Below, in pieces: positions 24,103-32,097 of a stretch of DNA of 39,602 nucleotides (position 1 is its first letter; the number at the start of each line of letters is the position of its first letter). This DNA comes from Actinomycetes bacterium (GTDB lineage Bacteria; Actinomycetota; Acidimicrobiia; IMCC26256; PALSA-610), in assembly GCA_025360585.1 (NCBI GenBank), contig JANYBW010000054.1:89847-129448 (forward strand), written 5' to 3'. The notes below the pieces were generated by a model. The model was not told the DNA's origin and ran no database searches. It saw nothing but the letters and a program-made list of their open reading frames with translations. Both the position numbers and the translations under genes were made by a program.

Positions 24103-26079
24103 GTGACCCAAACCTTGCCATCCGTGTGTCCGCTCGATTGCCCCGACTCGTGCTCGTTGAGCGTGACGGTTGATGCGGGAACAATTATTAGCGTCGACGC
24201 GGCGCCGATCGGTGAAGCTACAAATCCAACTACCAATGGCTTTATTTGCCAAAAAGTCAAGCATCATGCTGAGCGCGTCTACTCACCCGAGCGAGTCCAG
24301 ACGCCCTTGATCCGGACCGGACCGAAAGGTGCTGGCGAGTTCCGATCGGTATCTTGGAACGAAGCCATCGAACTGGTCGGGTCCAAGATGCGCTCCGCGA
24401 TAGCCGATCACGGTGCACAAGCAATTGTTCCGTTTTTGTACGGCTCGTCGTCTCCGTCGACCCAGGCGATACTGGGTGATCGATTGTGGCGGCGCGTCGG
24501 CGCCTCGCGAGTTGATCACACGATCTGCGCCGCGACGAGCTTCTACGCGTACCTGTCGGTGTATGGCGCGATGTTGTCGAGCGAAAACGATGATGTCTTG
24601 CATAGCGATGTGATCGTTGTGTGGGGTGCGAACCCGACCGTTGCGAATGTGCATTTCCCGCCGCTCGTCGCCCGTGCCCAACGCGAACGCAACGCAATCC
24701 TGGTCGTAATCGACCCTCGTCGAACCGGCATGGCAAAACGTTGCGATCTTCATCTCGCGATTCGTCCGGGTACTGATGTCGTATTGGCGCTCGCAGTTGC
24801 TCGAGAACTTGAGCAACGCGGCGCGCTCGCAACAGATTTTCTAGCCGAACATGCCATCGGCGTGAACGAGTATCTTGCCGCAGCACAACCTTACGACCTT
24901 GAGGCGGCCGCCAATATCTGCGGACTCGATCTCGCAGATATCCTTAGTTTCATTGATCTTTTGATCGGCAATCGCAATGTCATGTATCGAGTGGGTTGGG
25001 GTCTCGAGCGGAATCGAAACGGCGGCTCGGCGTGCGCTGCGGTCTTTGCATTGCCTGCCTTGCTCGGTCACTTTGGCCAGCGGGGCCGCGGGATCATCAG
25101 CAGCACTGGAGCTGCATCGCCAATCGCAGTGCAATATCACGACAACGATCGCCGGAGATTTCCAACCCGGCCGCGCCATTTCAACATGAACGATTTCGGC
25201 GCCAAGCTCTGCGACGAAACGTTGGATCCACCGATCTCGGTGTTGTTTGTGCAGAGTTCGAACTTGGCGGCGACGAATCCCGATCAGACTGCGGTGCTTC
25301 GCGGCTTGGCGCGTGAAGATCTTTTCACCGTCGTGCACGATCAGGTGCTCACCGATACCGCGCGCTTCGCTGACGTTGTGTTGCCCGCAACGACGCACTT
25401 TGAGACCCACGACTTCGTCGACTCTTACGGTTCGTACACGGTGCAAGAACTGCTGCCGGTGATCGAACGAGTTGGGCAGAGCCGCTCTGACAATGAAGTC
25501 TCGGCGTTACTCGCCGTCGCGCTCGGCGAGCCTGCCGAAGAATTCGATCCAAGCCCACAGGCGGTGTTTGCTTCGGCGACAAATGAGGGTGCTCCGGAGA
25601 CGGCGGCAACGCGAATCGCCGGCGAAACAGTTCAGTTTGTCGATACGTTTCCCACCCACGCAGGCGGCAAGATCCAACTCGCGTCGCTGATTGGATTGGG
25701 CGTGCCGCGTTTCGTGGAACTTGATTCTCCGCACGAGTTCACCTTGTTGAGCCCCGCTTCGTCCAAGACGATCAACTCAATGTTCGCAGAGTTCCAGGAT
25801 CTCGATCCGTCGCTGCGCGTTCATCCAGACGACGCCGCGCGAATCGGTGTCGTCACAGGTACACGAGTGCGGGTCTTTAATGATCAGGCTGAAGTTTTTA
25901 CGACTGCACGGATCGATGATGATCTCAAGCCGGGCGTCGTCCTGATGCCCAAGGGCATCTGGTGCCGGAGTTACGAAAACGGCCTGACCGTGAACGCGCT
26001 CGTTCCGAATTCGTTCAGCGACATGGCCGACGGCGCATGTTTCAATGACGCGCGGGTCTCGATTGCGCCAGTGCGTTGA
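24103..26079 (+). CDS. Molybdopterin-dependent oxidoreductase (bis-MGD, [4Fe-4S] type)
   Basis: 658 residues. The N-terminal iron-sulfur motif is C-x3-C-x3-C-x31-C (Cys9, 13, 17 and 49). The molybdopterin domain follows with SDVIVVWGANPTVANVHFPP and VIDPRRTGMAKRCDLHLAIRPGTD, which bind the cofactor, and the family loop DTARFADVVLPATTHFETHD. The C-terminal dinucleotide-binding domain has VHPDDAARIGVVTGTRVRVFN. There is no twin-arginine signal, so it is cytoplasmic. Donor and acceptor unknown; no electron-transfer subunit is nearby. GTG 24103 is chosen close to the cysteine motif; TTG 24043 is an in-frame alternative. Its stop overlaps the ogt start (TTGA). Confidence 0.9.
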   Translation: MTQTLPSVCPLDCPDSCSLSVTVDAGTIISVDAAPIGEATNPTTNGFICQKVKHHAERVYSPERVQTPLIRTGPKGAGEFRSVSWNEAIELVGSKMRSAIADHGAQAIVPFLYGSSSPSTQAILGDRLWRRVGASRVDHTICAATSFYAYLSVYGAMLSSENDDVLHSDVIVVWGANPTVANVHFPPLVARAQRERNAILVVIDPRRTGMAKRCDLHLAIRPGTDVVLALAVARELEQRGALATDFLAEHAIGVNEYLAAAQPYDLEAAANICGLDLADILSFIDLLIGNRNVMYRVGWGLERNRNGGSACAAVFALPALLGHFGQRGRGIISSTGAASPIAVQYHDNDRRRFPTRPRHFNMNDFGAKLCDETLDPPISVLFVQSSNLAATNPDQTAVLRGLAREDLFTVVHDQVLTDTARFADVVLPATTHFETHDFVDSYGSYTVQELLPVIERVGQSRSDNEVSALLAVALGEPAEEFDPSPQAVFASATNEGAPETAATRIAGETVQFVDTFPTHAGGKIQLASLIGLGVPRFVELDSPHEFTLLSPASSKTINSMFAEFQDLDPSLRVHPDDAARIGVVTGTRVRVFNDQAEVFTTARIDDDLKPGVVLMPKGIWCRSYENGLTVNALVPNSFSDMADGACFNDARVSIAPVR

Positions 26080-26585
26080 CGGCATCGTGGTGGTCCCAGC
26101 CGACACCGATTGGAGATATCACGGTCGTCGCGAATCGCAAGGGTGTGCACGCGATTGCGTGGACGAAGGAACACGCGGATTCGATCATTGGTGCGGCTGA
26201 TCCCCTACGAGTACGCAGCATTGCCGACGAACTCGACGAATGGTTTGTTGGTGGTCGCAAACGCTTTGAGTGTGACATCGATCTGGACTCAGTCGGCGCG
26301 CCGTTTGCTCGCTGCGTGTTGACGACGTTGCACCGCGAGGTTGGGTGGGGCGAGACCGTTTCCTACGGCGAGTTGGCGGGCATGGCGGGAAAGCCCAGAG
26401 CGGCTCGCGCGGTTGGGACCGCGATGGCGCATAATCCAATCCCGTTCATCGTGCCCTGCCATCGCGTCGTTGCCGCGGGCGGAAAACTCGGCGGCTACGG
26501 CGGCACCAAAGACGGCGCCACCGCGAATCTTGGGATCAAACGGTGGCTGTTGATGCACGAAGGTGTGCTGCTCCACGACGGGTAA
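26076..26585 (+). CDS. ogt: Methylated-DNA--protein-cysteine methyltransferase
   Basis: 169 residues. It repairs O6-alkylguanine by transferring the alkyl group to its own cysteine. The C-terminal domain has VSYGELAGMAGKPRAARAVGTAMAHNPIPF, the arginine-finger/HTH region, followed by VPCHRVVAAGGKLGGYGG with the acceptor Cys128. The TTG start at 26076 overlaps the preceding stop by four bases (TTGA), an uncommon but plausible start in a coupled gene; no in-frame ATG or GTG occurs before the conserved part. Confidence 0.93.
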   Translation: MTASWWSQPTPIGDITVVANRKGVHAIAWTKEHADSIIGAADPLRVRSIADELDEWFVGGRKRFECDIDLDSVGAPFARCVLTTLHREVGWGETVSYGELAGMAGKPRAARAVGTAMAHNPIPFIVPCHRVVAAGGKLGGYGGTKDGATANLGIKRWLLMHEGVLLHDG

Positions 26586-26588
26586 CCT
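26583..26588 (+). promoter_or_regulatory. Candidate leaderless -10 box for the CDF gene
   Basis: TAACCT (TANNNT) ends six bases before the GTG start at 26595 and overlaps the ogt stop TAA (26583-26585). No ribosome site is seen. Confidence 0.4.
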
Positions 26589-26594
26589 GCGGCA

Positions 26595-27563
26595 GTGCAT
26601 GAGGGGTCTAGAAAAGCCATTGTTGCTGCGTTCTTTGCCAATCTTGGGATCGCGGTCGCCAAGTTTGTAGCGTTTTTGTTCACTGGCGCGGCGTCGATGC
26701 TCGCGGAATCGATCCATTCGTTGGCCGATACCGGCAACCAGGGATTGTTGATGTTGGGCACCAAACGTGCCAACCGACCACCCGATGAATCACACCCATT
26801 TGGGTACGCGATGTCGCGGTACTTCTGGGCCTTCGTCGTGGCATTGGTGTTGTTTTCACTTGGGGGTGTCTTTGCGATCTATGAAGGCATCGACAAGCTG
26901 ATGCATCCGCACGCGTTGGAATCAACGACATGGGCGATTGTGGTGTTGGGTTTCGCAATCGTATTGGAGTCCTATTCGTTTCGCACCGCCTGGAATGAAA
27001 CCAAACCGCAACTCGGTGGGCGCTCCTTGATGCAGTTCATTCGCAGCACGAAAAGTCCTGAGCTTCCTGTGGTATTGCTTGAAGATACCGGTGCACTTAT
27101 CGGTCTTGTCATTGCGTTCACTGGCCTGACGCTCGCGGTGATAACCGATGATGCTCGCTACGACGCTGCCGGTTCGCTCGCGATCGGCATGCTGCTTGTG
27201 GTCGTGGCCAGTATTTTGGCGATTGAGATGTCGAGCTTGCTGATCGGTGAGGGGGCGGAGCCCGAGCAGGTGGCGCTGATCAAAGCTGCAATTGCCCAGG
27301 AGCCCAATGTGCTGGAGCTCATCCATCTCCGCACAATGCAATTAGGCCCCGATGATGTGCTGGTCGCCGCGAAGGTTGCATTTGATGCAACGTTGAGCTT
27401 TCCAGAAGTCGCTGCCGCAATCGATGCAACTGAGCTGCTCATCCGCAAGGCCGTGCCCGAAGCCCGCATGCTGTTCATCGAACCTGACATTCTCCGCGGG
27501 CTGGGGGAGGGAGCGTCCCGTCAGGGCGGCGCCGCGGAGCAAGCCGAGTCGACTGACCAGTAG
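26595..27563 (+). CDS. Cation diffusion facilitator (CDF) metal transporter with altered C-terminus
   Basis: 322 residues with about six hydrophobic segments. AESIHSLADTGNQ in TM2 gives the H-x3-D metal site (His41, Asp45), and LLEDTGAL (about 161-168) is the TM5 acidic site. Probable efflux of Zn2+, Mn2+ or another divalent metal by proton exchange. A cytoplasmic domain follows (EPEQVALIKAAIAQEPNVL). The last 19 residues (LGEGASRQGGAAEQAESTDQ) come from an inserted repeat: a second copy of the sequence for ARMLFIEPDILRG, followed by GPGD and a stop, lies just downstream in another frame. The native C-terminus was therefore probably ...LRGPGD. GTG 26595 follows TAACCT. Confidence 0.9.
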   Translation: MHEGSRKAIVAAFFANLGIAVAKFVAFLFTGAASMLAESIHSLADTGNQGLLMLGTKRANRPPDESHPFGYAMSRYFWAFVVALVLFSLGGVFAIYEGIDKLMHPHALESTTWAIVVLGFAIVLESYSFRTAWNETKPQLGGRSLMQFIRSTKSPELPVVLLEDTGALIGLVIAFTGLTLAVITDDARYDAAGSLAIGMLLVVVASILAIEMSSLLIGEGAEPEQVALIKAAIAQEPNVLELIHLRTMQLGPDDVLVAAKVAFDATLSFPEVAAAIDATELLIRKAVPEARMLFIEPDILRGLGEGASRQGGAAEQAESTDQ

Positions 27564-27607
27564 ACAGGCCCGCATGCTGTTCATCGAACCTGACATTCTC
27601 CGCGGGC
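27462..27607 (+). repeat. 66-bp repeat insertion flanked by a 40-bp direct duplication, in the CDF 3' end
   Basis: A 40-bp sequence at 27462-27501 (starting GCCCGCATGCTG) is repeated exactly at 27568-27607. Between them 66 bp (27502-27567) carry GGAGCGTCCCG, GGCGCCGCGGAGCA and CGAGTCGACTGACCAG. This segment is related to the repeat at the guaA start. The arrangement looks like insertion with a long target duplication, or recombination. It replaced the native CDF C-terminus. The downstream copy, with GGCGACTAG, holds the ancestral stop. Confidence 0.85.
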
Positions 27608-27615
27608 CTGGCGAC

Positions 27616-27621
27616 TAGTTT
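27616..27621 (+). promoter_or_regulatory. Candidate -10 box for the swivel-domain gene trio
   Basis: TAGTTT (TANNNT) ends eight bases before ATG 27630; its TAG is the ancestral CDF stop. Spacing is loose, so support is weak. Confidence 0.25.
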
Positions 27622-27629
27622 TTGTGGCG

Positions 27630-27986
27630 ATGAGTACACAAATTGGTTCGGGTACGAAGGTGTTTGATGCCGCTGCGGTGCGCGGAATTTGGCGGGTGCT
27701 GAATGCGCCCGCTGATGTCCTCGATTTGATGGATACTTCGGCCGAGGGAGTCATTGCTTGTGTGGCCGATGCCGGCGCAACGTTTCTCGCGCCGATTTTT
27801 GATGATCTTGCGGGTGTGGTGTGCCTATCCGGAACGCCGTTGAGTCATATCGGGATTGTGAGCCGCGAATATCAAGTGCCTTGTGTTATGGGCGCGGTGC
27901 TCACGGGCGTGCTGAACGACGGTGATGAAGTCGAGGTTGATTGTTCTGCGTTCGGCGACGTTGGCGTTGTGCGGTCGCTCGCGTGA
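27630..27986 (+). CDS. Free-standing PEP-utilising enzyme mobile (swivel) domain
   Basis: 118 residues, the whole protein being the phosphohistidine domain of the PEP-utilising enzymes (pyruvate phosphate dikinase, PEP synthase, rifampicin phosphotransferase). The signature GTPLSHIGIVSREYQVPCVMG matches the family 'G...SH.aivaRe..iP.V.g', with the phosphoacceptor His73. The N-terminus has little recognisable structure. In the known enzymes this domain shuttles phosphate between a nucleotide/PEP site and a substrate site, but no ATP-grasp or PEP-binding domain is encoded in the window. Its stop overlaps the next start (GTGA). ATG 27630 is used; GTG 27624 is also possible. Role unknown. Confidence 0.82.
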   Translation: MSTQIGSGTKVFDAAAVRGIWRVLNAPADVLDLMDTSAEGVIACVADAGATFLAPIFDDLAGVVCLSGTPLSHIGIVSREYQVPCVMGAVLTGVLNDGDEVEVDCSAFGDVGVVRSLA

Positions 27987-29122
27987 ACGAATTGGTCGCC
28001 CCCGAGGGGTACGACAAAGCTGAAGTCAATCGCCTGATTCGATATCACAGTTCGATTGCGTACAACTTGACGATGCAGCGCACTGCCTTGGAGTCGGCAC
28101 TGATTCCGATCAGTGCGTACATCTTGGTCGCGTGTGTTGAGGCTTACCGTCGTTATCCGGAATTGATGACCGAGATCGCAGACGCAATGCCAGCTGAAGC
28201 GATTGGTCGTGCGGGGCGTTCCGTCGGTACCGAGATCGACACGGTTCGGTTGTGGTCGATCGTGAACTTCCATCTCATCGGCCGCTCAGTGCTGATGGGC
28301 GCGGGGATGTTGGATCTCGAAGAAGACGTTGTGCGCACCGCAATCGTTTTAGATTTTTGGAAACGCGCGGCAGGCGCGTTTCGGGGCGATGACGGAACGT
28401 TGCTCGCCGACGATGCGAACGGTATGGTCACGCCGTTCGCGCAGTACGCCGATGAAATTGTTGGGCAGTGCTCGCCGATTGTCGACGACGCGCATCGCAG
28501 TCGCGTTTCGCGGCTCAATGCCTTACTCACGTCGTATGAATTTCTGTTGTGGTTCGATACGCGCTCGGGTTATCAAGACAGCGGCCCGTATCAATTGGCC
28601 GATGGTCGCGTGTTGTTGTTGCGTCAATTCGTGAAGCTCGGTGTGAGCGATTTCGCGTGGAGCGAAGCTGTGGCCACCGATATGCCGTACCAAACTGCGA
28701 TTGCTGCGTTCATTCTCAATGGTGTGGAATTCGGTGTTTCTGATTTTGGCACCGCAGTTACGGAGCCACATGATTATCTGCCGCACGTAGAGGACTTCGC
28801 GTTTTTCGACACGACGGGCGGCACGTTGCAGTTGATCAACGACGACGACATCGCGACATTGACCGCTACTGCGAAGTCCGCGCAACGTGCGCAATACCGT
28901 GCAATTGCGGCCATGGAACGCAATCAGAAGATTGATTGTGGTGCTTACGTGTACTTTTCGTTCCTGCGTCCGTTCGCTGAAGTTGCCGGAATCGCGGAAC
29001 GGCTTGACTGGTCGGTGCCGCGCGATAGTTTGGATCTGTATCCGTTTCTGTCGTTGATAGATGGCACTCCGCAAGGGCCGGAAATTACTGATCCGGCTGA
29101 GTACTACTTGCCGTTGCCGTGA
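27983..29122 (+). CDS. Unknown protein, second gene of the coupled trio
   Basis: 379 residues. I recognise no family. No signal peptide or membrane helix of typical strength is seen, although IRYHSSIAYNLTMQRTALESALIPISAYILVACVEAYRRYP is a long amphipathic, partly hydrophobic helical stretch near the N-terminus. The second half looks beta-rich, with acidic turns and many aromatic residues (FLLWFDTRSGYQDSGPYQLADGR). It starts with GTG overlapping the preceding TGA, and its own stop overlaps the next GTG (GTGA), so it is tightly coupled on both sides. Clearly coding. Possible partner or substrate-binding module for the swivel domain, but that is inference from position. Confidence 0.75.
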   Translation: MNELVAPEGYDKAEVNRLIRYHSSIAYNLTMQRTALESALIPISAYILVACVEAYRRYPELMTEIADAMPAEAIGRAGRSVGTEIDTVRLWSIVNFHLIGRSVLMGAGMLDLEEDVVRTAIVLDFWKRAAGAFRGDDGTLLADDANGMVTPFAQYADEIVGQCSPIVDDAHRSRVSRLNALLTSYEFLLWFDTRSGYQDSGPYQLADGRVLLLRQFVKLGVSDFAWSEAVATDMPYQTAIAAFILNGVEFGVSDFGTAVTEPHDYLPHVEDFAFFDTTGGTLQLINDDDIATLTATAKSAQRAQYRAIAAMERNQKIDCGAYVYFSFLRPFAEVAGIAERLDWSVPRDSLDLYPFLSLIDGTPQGPEITDPAEYYLPLP

Positions 29123-30033
29123 ACCGATCTGAGGGTCGCCACCCGCCGGGAGATGGTCGGTGGTGGAACGAAAGCTGGTACTTCGATTTCGCGAACGCGG
29201 ACGGCTCGCTCGGTGGGTATGTGCGCACTGGTCTGTATCCGAATCAGCGTTGTGCGTGGAGCTGGATCTATCTCGTCACCGATGAAGGCACGGTCTCAGT
29301 GCGGGCGCACGACGTACCGTTACCGAAAGGCGATTCATTGCTGATGCGCTCGGACGCGTTGTGGTGCGAATTGATTTGTGAAACCCCAATGGAACATTGG
29401 TCGATCGGCGTAGAGGCCTTCGGTGTGTTGCTGGATGATCCGCTCGATTCGTATCGCGGTGAAATCGGGACGCGGATCGCGGTCGGACTGGATCTTGAAT
29501 GGGTTTCGTGCGCGCCTGCGTTTCATTATCCCTACCCTCTTGAAATGCCGAACTTGCATTATCAACATGCCGGTACCGTGCGCGGCGAAATTTTGCTTGG
29601 CGAGGAAGCGATGACGTTCGACGGTTTTGGTGAACGCGACCATTCCTTCGGTAACCGCGATTGGTGGCAGTTCGGTTGGAACTGGGCATCGTGCTACTTC
29701 AATGAGTCCTTTACTTTGCATTTGTTGAAGGGCGATCACAACCTCTTCACCGACGGTTACGTCTGGCGCGGTGATCAGAACGAACGGGTGGTATCCCTGG
29801 ATGCCCAATCGATCTTTGACGCGGACGGGCTTGTGCTTTCAGCTCGCTATGTGATCAACGAGTCGCTCGAGGTTGTGGTCGAACCGCTGCACCACGCGCC
29901 GGTTCCGTTGGTCGATCCCGATGGCAGAACCTCGCGATTTCCTCGCTCTCTATGCCGGTTCACTACGAGCGACGGCGACGTTGGCCATGGTTGGGCGGAA
30001 TGGCTGCAAGTCGGCCAACCCACGCTCGGCTAG
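29119..30033 (+). CDS. AttH/DUF7065-like (lipocalin-type) protein, third gene of the trio
   Basis: 304 residues. The segment FDGFGERDHSFGNRDWW is the hallmark of the DUF7064/7065 and AttH/hydroxyneurosporene-synthase-like double beta-barrel proteins, in which a GxRDHSwG-R-W loop is conserved; WWNESWYFDFANADGSLGGYVRTGLYP near the N-terminus fits the first strands. No signal peptide. These proteins are thought to bind or modify hydrophobic molecules such as carotenoids or steroids, but few are characterised. The start GTG overlaps the preceding stop (GTGA). The last codons run into short tandem repeats around the stop (30019-30066). Confidence 0.78.
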   Translation: MNRSEGRHPPGDGRWWNESWYFDFANADGSLGGYVRTGLYPNQRCAWSWIYLVTDEGTVSVRAHDVPLPKGDSLLMRSDALWCELICETPMEHWSIGVEAFGVLLDDPLDSYRGEIGTRIAVGLDLEWVSCAPAFHYPYPLEMPNLHYQHAGTVRGEILLGEEAMTFDGFGERDHSFGNRDWWQFGWNWASCYFNESFTLHLLKGDHNLFTDGYVWRGDQNERVVSLDAQSIFDADGLVLSARYVINESLEVVVEPLHHAPVPLVDPDGRTSRFPRSLCRFTTSDGDVGHGWAEWLQVGQPTLG

Positions 30034-30070
30034 CCCACGCTCGGCTAATACTCGGGTAATACTCGGCTGA
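30019..30070 (+). repeat. Short tandem repeats around the stop of the 29119 gene
   Basis: A 14-base unit CCCACGCTCGGCTA occurs at 30019-30032 and 30034-30047. It is followed by two copies of TAATACTCGG at 30046-30055 and 30057-30066. The stop TAG (30031-30033) closes the first unit. Probably slippage products; they reach to the -10 candidate of the next gene. Confidence 0.6.
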
Positions 30071-30076
30071 TACGGT
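30071..30076 (+). promoter_or_regulatory. Candidate leaderless -10 box for the 30084 gene
   Basis: TACGGT (TANNNT) ends seven bases before the GTG at 30084; no ribosome site is visible. Confidence 0.4.
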
Positions 30077-30083
30077 CGAGTCC

Positions 30084-30482
30084 GTGAACTTCGACGATCT
30101 CGATACCCGCCAAATCGCCATCATCTTGTCGCGTGCTCGCTGTGTGATCGGTCTTTCGTGCATTGTTACGCCGAGCATCGTCAGCCGGATATTTTTCGGA
30201 GCGAACGACCCGAACGTTCGCGCAATTACCCGTTTCACTGGGATCCGTGATCTTGCCCTTGGCGTGGGGGCGCTCACTACCCTCAAGGAACACACCCAGG
30301 ATGCGGAGTGGGTCTCGATGGGGGCTGTCTCCGACATGGTTGATGGTGTGGTCAGCATGGGCCAACCAGGGCTCAAAGCGCGCACTCGCGTGATCGGCGT
30401 CGGCGCGTTTGGCTTAGGTGCCTACTTGCTCAAGCTCAGCAAAGACCTCGACACCGAACGCAAAGCTGCTGCGACCGCATAA
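30084..30482 (+). CDS. Small polytopic membrane protein (DUF4267-like)
   Basis: 132 residues with about four hydrophobic segments. TRFTGIRDLALGVGALTTLKE is the main recognisable piece; a G-x-R-D-x-A-L-G core is frequent in small membrane proteins of the DUF4267 type, none of known role. GTG 30084 is used, following TACGGT. It converges on glpK with 19 bp between stops. I would not assign a function. Confidence 0.7.
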   Translation: MNFDDLDTRQIAIILSRARCVIGLSCIVTPSIVSRIFFGANDPNVRAITRFTGIRDLALGVGALTTLKEHTQDAEWVSMGAVSDMVDGVVSMGQPGLKARTRVIGVGAFGLGAYLLKLSKDLDTERKAAATA

Positions 30483-30501
30483 TTACGGTTCGGCCGGTGA
30501 T

Positions 30502-31941
30502 CTAAAAGTCGATACTGCTCAGCGCGGGAATCCACTGGCCCGCACGTTTGACTGCTTCGCGCCAGCGATCGCGATCGGTTGTGGCGTTCGGTTCGATACG
30601 CGCTCTTGGTTCCCAGGTGGTCGTAAGTTCTTGGACCGTTGAGAAGTGGCCGAGCGCGAGCAGACCAAACAGCGCCGCGCCGCGGGTCGTGGCTTCGCGC
30701 ACGGGGGAAATTTCCACCGGTCGTTGTGTCGTGTTCGCTAGGGCCTGTACAAACGTTGGGTTGTCGCTCATCCCACCGTCGATCCGCAGCGCATCGATTG
30801 CTACTCCGCAGTCTGCGATAGCCGCGTCGAGCAGATCTGCACCACGGTGCGCGACTCCTTCGAGCACGGCCCGCACAATCTCAGGGCGACCAGTTCCGCG
30901 CGTAAGGCCGAACAGTGCGCTGCGCGCGCCGTAGTCCCAGTTTGGTGTGCCAAGACCCATCAACGCGGGCACGTACCAAACGTCGCCAGTATCGGCGCAC
31001 TGTGCCGCGATGTCGTGGCTCTGGTCGGCAGTGTCGATGATTTGGAGATCATCGCGGAGCCATTGCACGTTCGTGCCCGCAGCGAGGATGATCGATTCAA
31101 GACCCCACGTGGTTTCGTTGCCGACTCGCCACGCCGCAATCGGAAAGGTGCCGTTGGTATTGCGTCGAGATGCGGTCGGGGCGAGATCTCCGAGGTTCAC
31201 GTTCAGCATCCCGCCCGTACCGAATGTGATTTTCGCGTCGCCCGTGTGCACACACGCTTGGCCCGCGAGCGAAGCTTGCTGATCGCCGAGTAAGGCCACG
31301 ATTGGGGGCGCGCCGTCGAGGACGCTGGCAATTCCGAGCATGCCCGACGACGGCACGATGGCAGCCATCGCGGAATGGGGCAGCTGCAATGCATCGAGGA
31401 CGCGATTATCCCAGCGTTCAAAGGATATTTCGGCGAGTCCGGTGATCCCGACGTTGGTTGCGTCGGTGATGTGGGCCGCACCGCCCGAAAGGTTCCACGC
31501 AATCCACGTATCGACGGTTCCGATGAGAAGATCTCGGGAACGATCGGGATCGTAGGTATTGAGGAGCCACTGTGCCTTGGTCGCGCTTTGGTTCGGCGCG
31601 ACAAAGATATTGTGTTCTCGCGCCATGAAACATTCGCCGATCGTGCGCAGGTCTTGCCAACCCAGCGCCGGACCCACGGGTGTTCCGTTGCGTTCCCACA
31701 CGACGGTTGACGCTCGTTGCACAGAAATCGCGACGCCGTCGACTCTGCCGGCCTTGGCGATTGCCTCGCGGGCCAGATCCAGTGTGGTATTGGCGAGCAC
31801 TCGCGCGTCGAATTCAACGAGTCCGTTGGCCGGCGAATCGGGAAGGGCCTCGACGCAATGGTCATGCAACGTTGCGAGGTCGTCGCCGAGAACTGCGGCG
31901 CGCACACCGCTTGTGCCAACGTCGAGCACCAAAATTTTCAT
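30502..31941 (-). CDS. glpK: FGGY-family kinase, probable glycerol kinase
   Basis: 479 residues, slightly shorter than classical GlpK (about 500). It should phosphorylate glycerol to glycerol 3-phosphate. Visible: ILVLDVGTSGVRAAVLGDD (phosphate loop of domain I), SVQRASTVVWERNGTPVGPALGWQD, LLGDQQASLAGQACVHTGDAKITFGTGGMLNV, GLGTPNWDYGARSALFGLTRGT and the FGGY signature region ALRIDGGMSDNPTFVQALANTTQRPVE. Substrate is inferred from similarity and from the neighbouring glpD; another polyol cannot be excluded. ATG 31941 is chosen for the TAGTGT seven bases before it; the open frame continues upstream only as translation of the 13-bp tandem repeat. Confidence 0.88.
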   Translation of the reverse strand: MKILVLDVGTSGVRAAVLGDDLATLHDHCVEALPDSPANGLVEFDARVLANTTLDLAREAIAKAGRVDGVAISVQRASTVVWERNGTPVGPALGWQDLRTIGECFMAREHNIFVAPNQSATKAQWLLNTYDPDRSRDLLIGTVDTWIAWNLSGGAAHITDATNVGITGLAEISFERWDNRVLDALQLPHSAMAAIVPSSGMLGIASVLDGAPPIVALLGDQQASLAGQACVHTGDAKITFGTGGMLNVNLGDLAPTASRRNTNGTFPIAAWRVGNETTWGLESIILAAGTNVQWLRDDLQIIDTADQSHDIAAQCADTGDVWYVPALMGLGTPNWDYGARSALFGLTRGTGRPEIVRAVLEGVAHRGADLLDAAIADCGVAIDALRIDGGMSDNPTFVQALANTTQRPVEISPVREATTRGAALFGLLALGHFSTVQELTTTWEPRARIEPNATTDRDRWREAVKRAGQWIPALSSIDF

Positions 31942-31948
31942 GGATGCC

Positions 31949-31954
31949 ACACTA
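31949..31954 (-). promoter_or_regulatory. Candidate leaderless -10 box for glpK
   Basis: Minus-strand TAGTGT (TANNNT) ends seven bases before ATG 31941. It would let glpK be transcribed separately from glpD. Confidence 0.4.
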
Positions 31955-32014
31955 ACGGTGCCTGGCTTGCGGCTTGAGCGTTGAATGGGGGCGAAGCCGT
32001 GGCGCTCCAGTGCA

Positions 32015-32097
32015 GGGCTCCGGTGCTGGGCTTCGGTGCTGGGCTTCGGTGCTGGGCTTCGGTGCTGGGCTTCGGTGCTGGGCTTCGGTGCTGGGCT
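32015..32097. repeat. 13-bp tandem repeat between glpD and glpK
   Basis: Six head-to-tail units of 13 bp (GGGCTTCGGTGCT; the first has CTCC) from 32015 to 32092 plus a partial copy running to the glpD stop at 32096-32098. On the minus strand it translates as a repeated PSTEAQHRSPAPK, which extends the glpK frame artificially. Copy number probably varies between strains. It lies upstream of glpK in its transcription direction. Confidence 0.95.

Noticed and set aside
32015-32097. Possible CRISPR array
   Set aside because: Units are directly abutting 13-mers with no spacers and no cas genes nearby.
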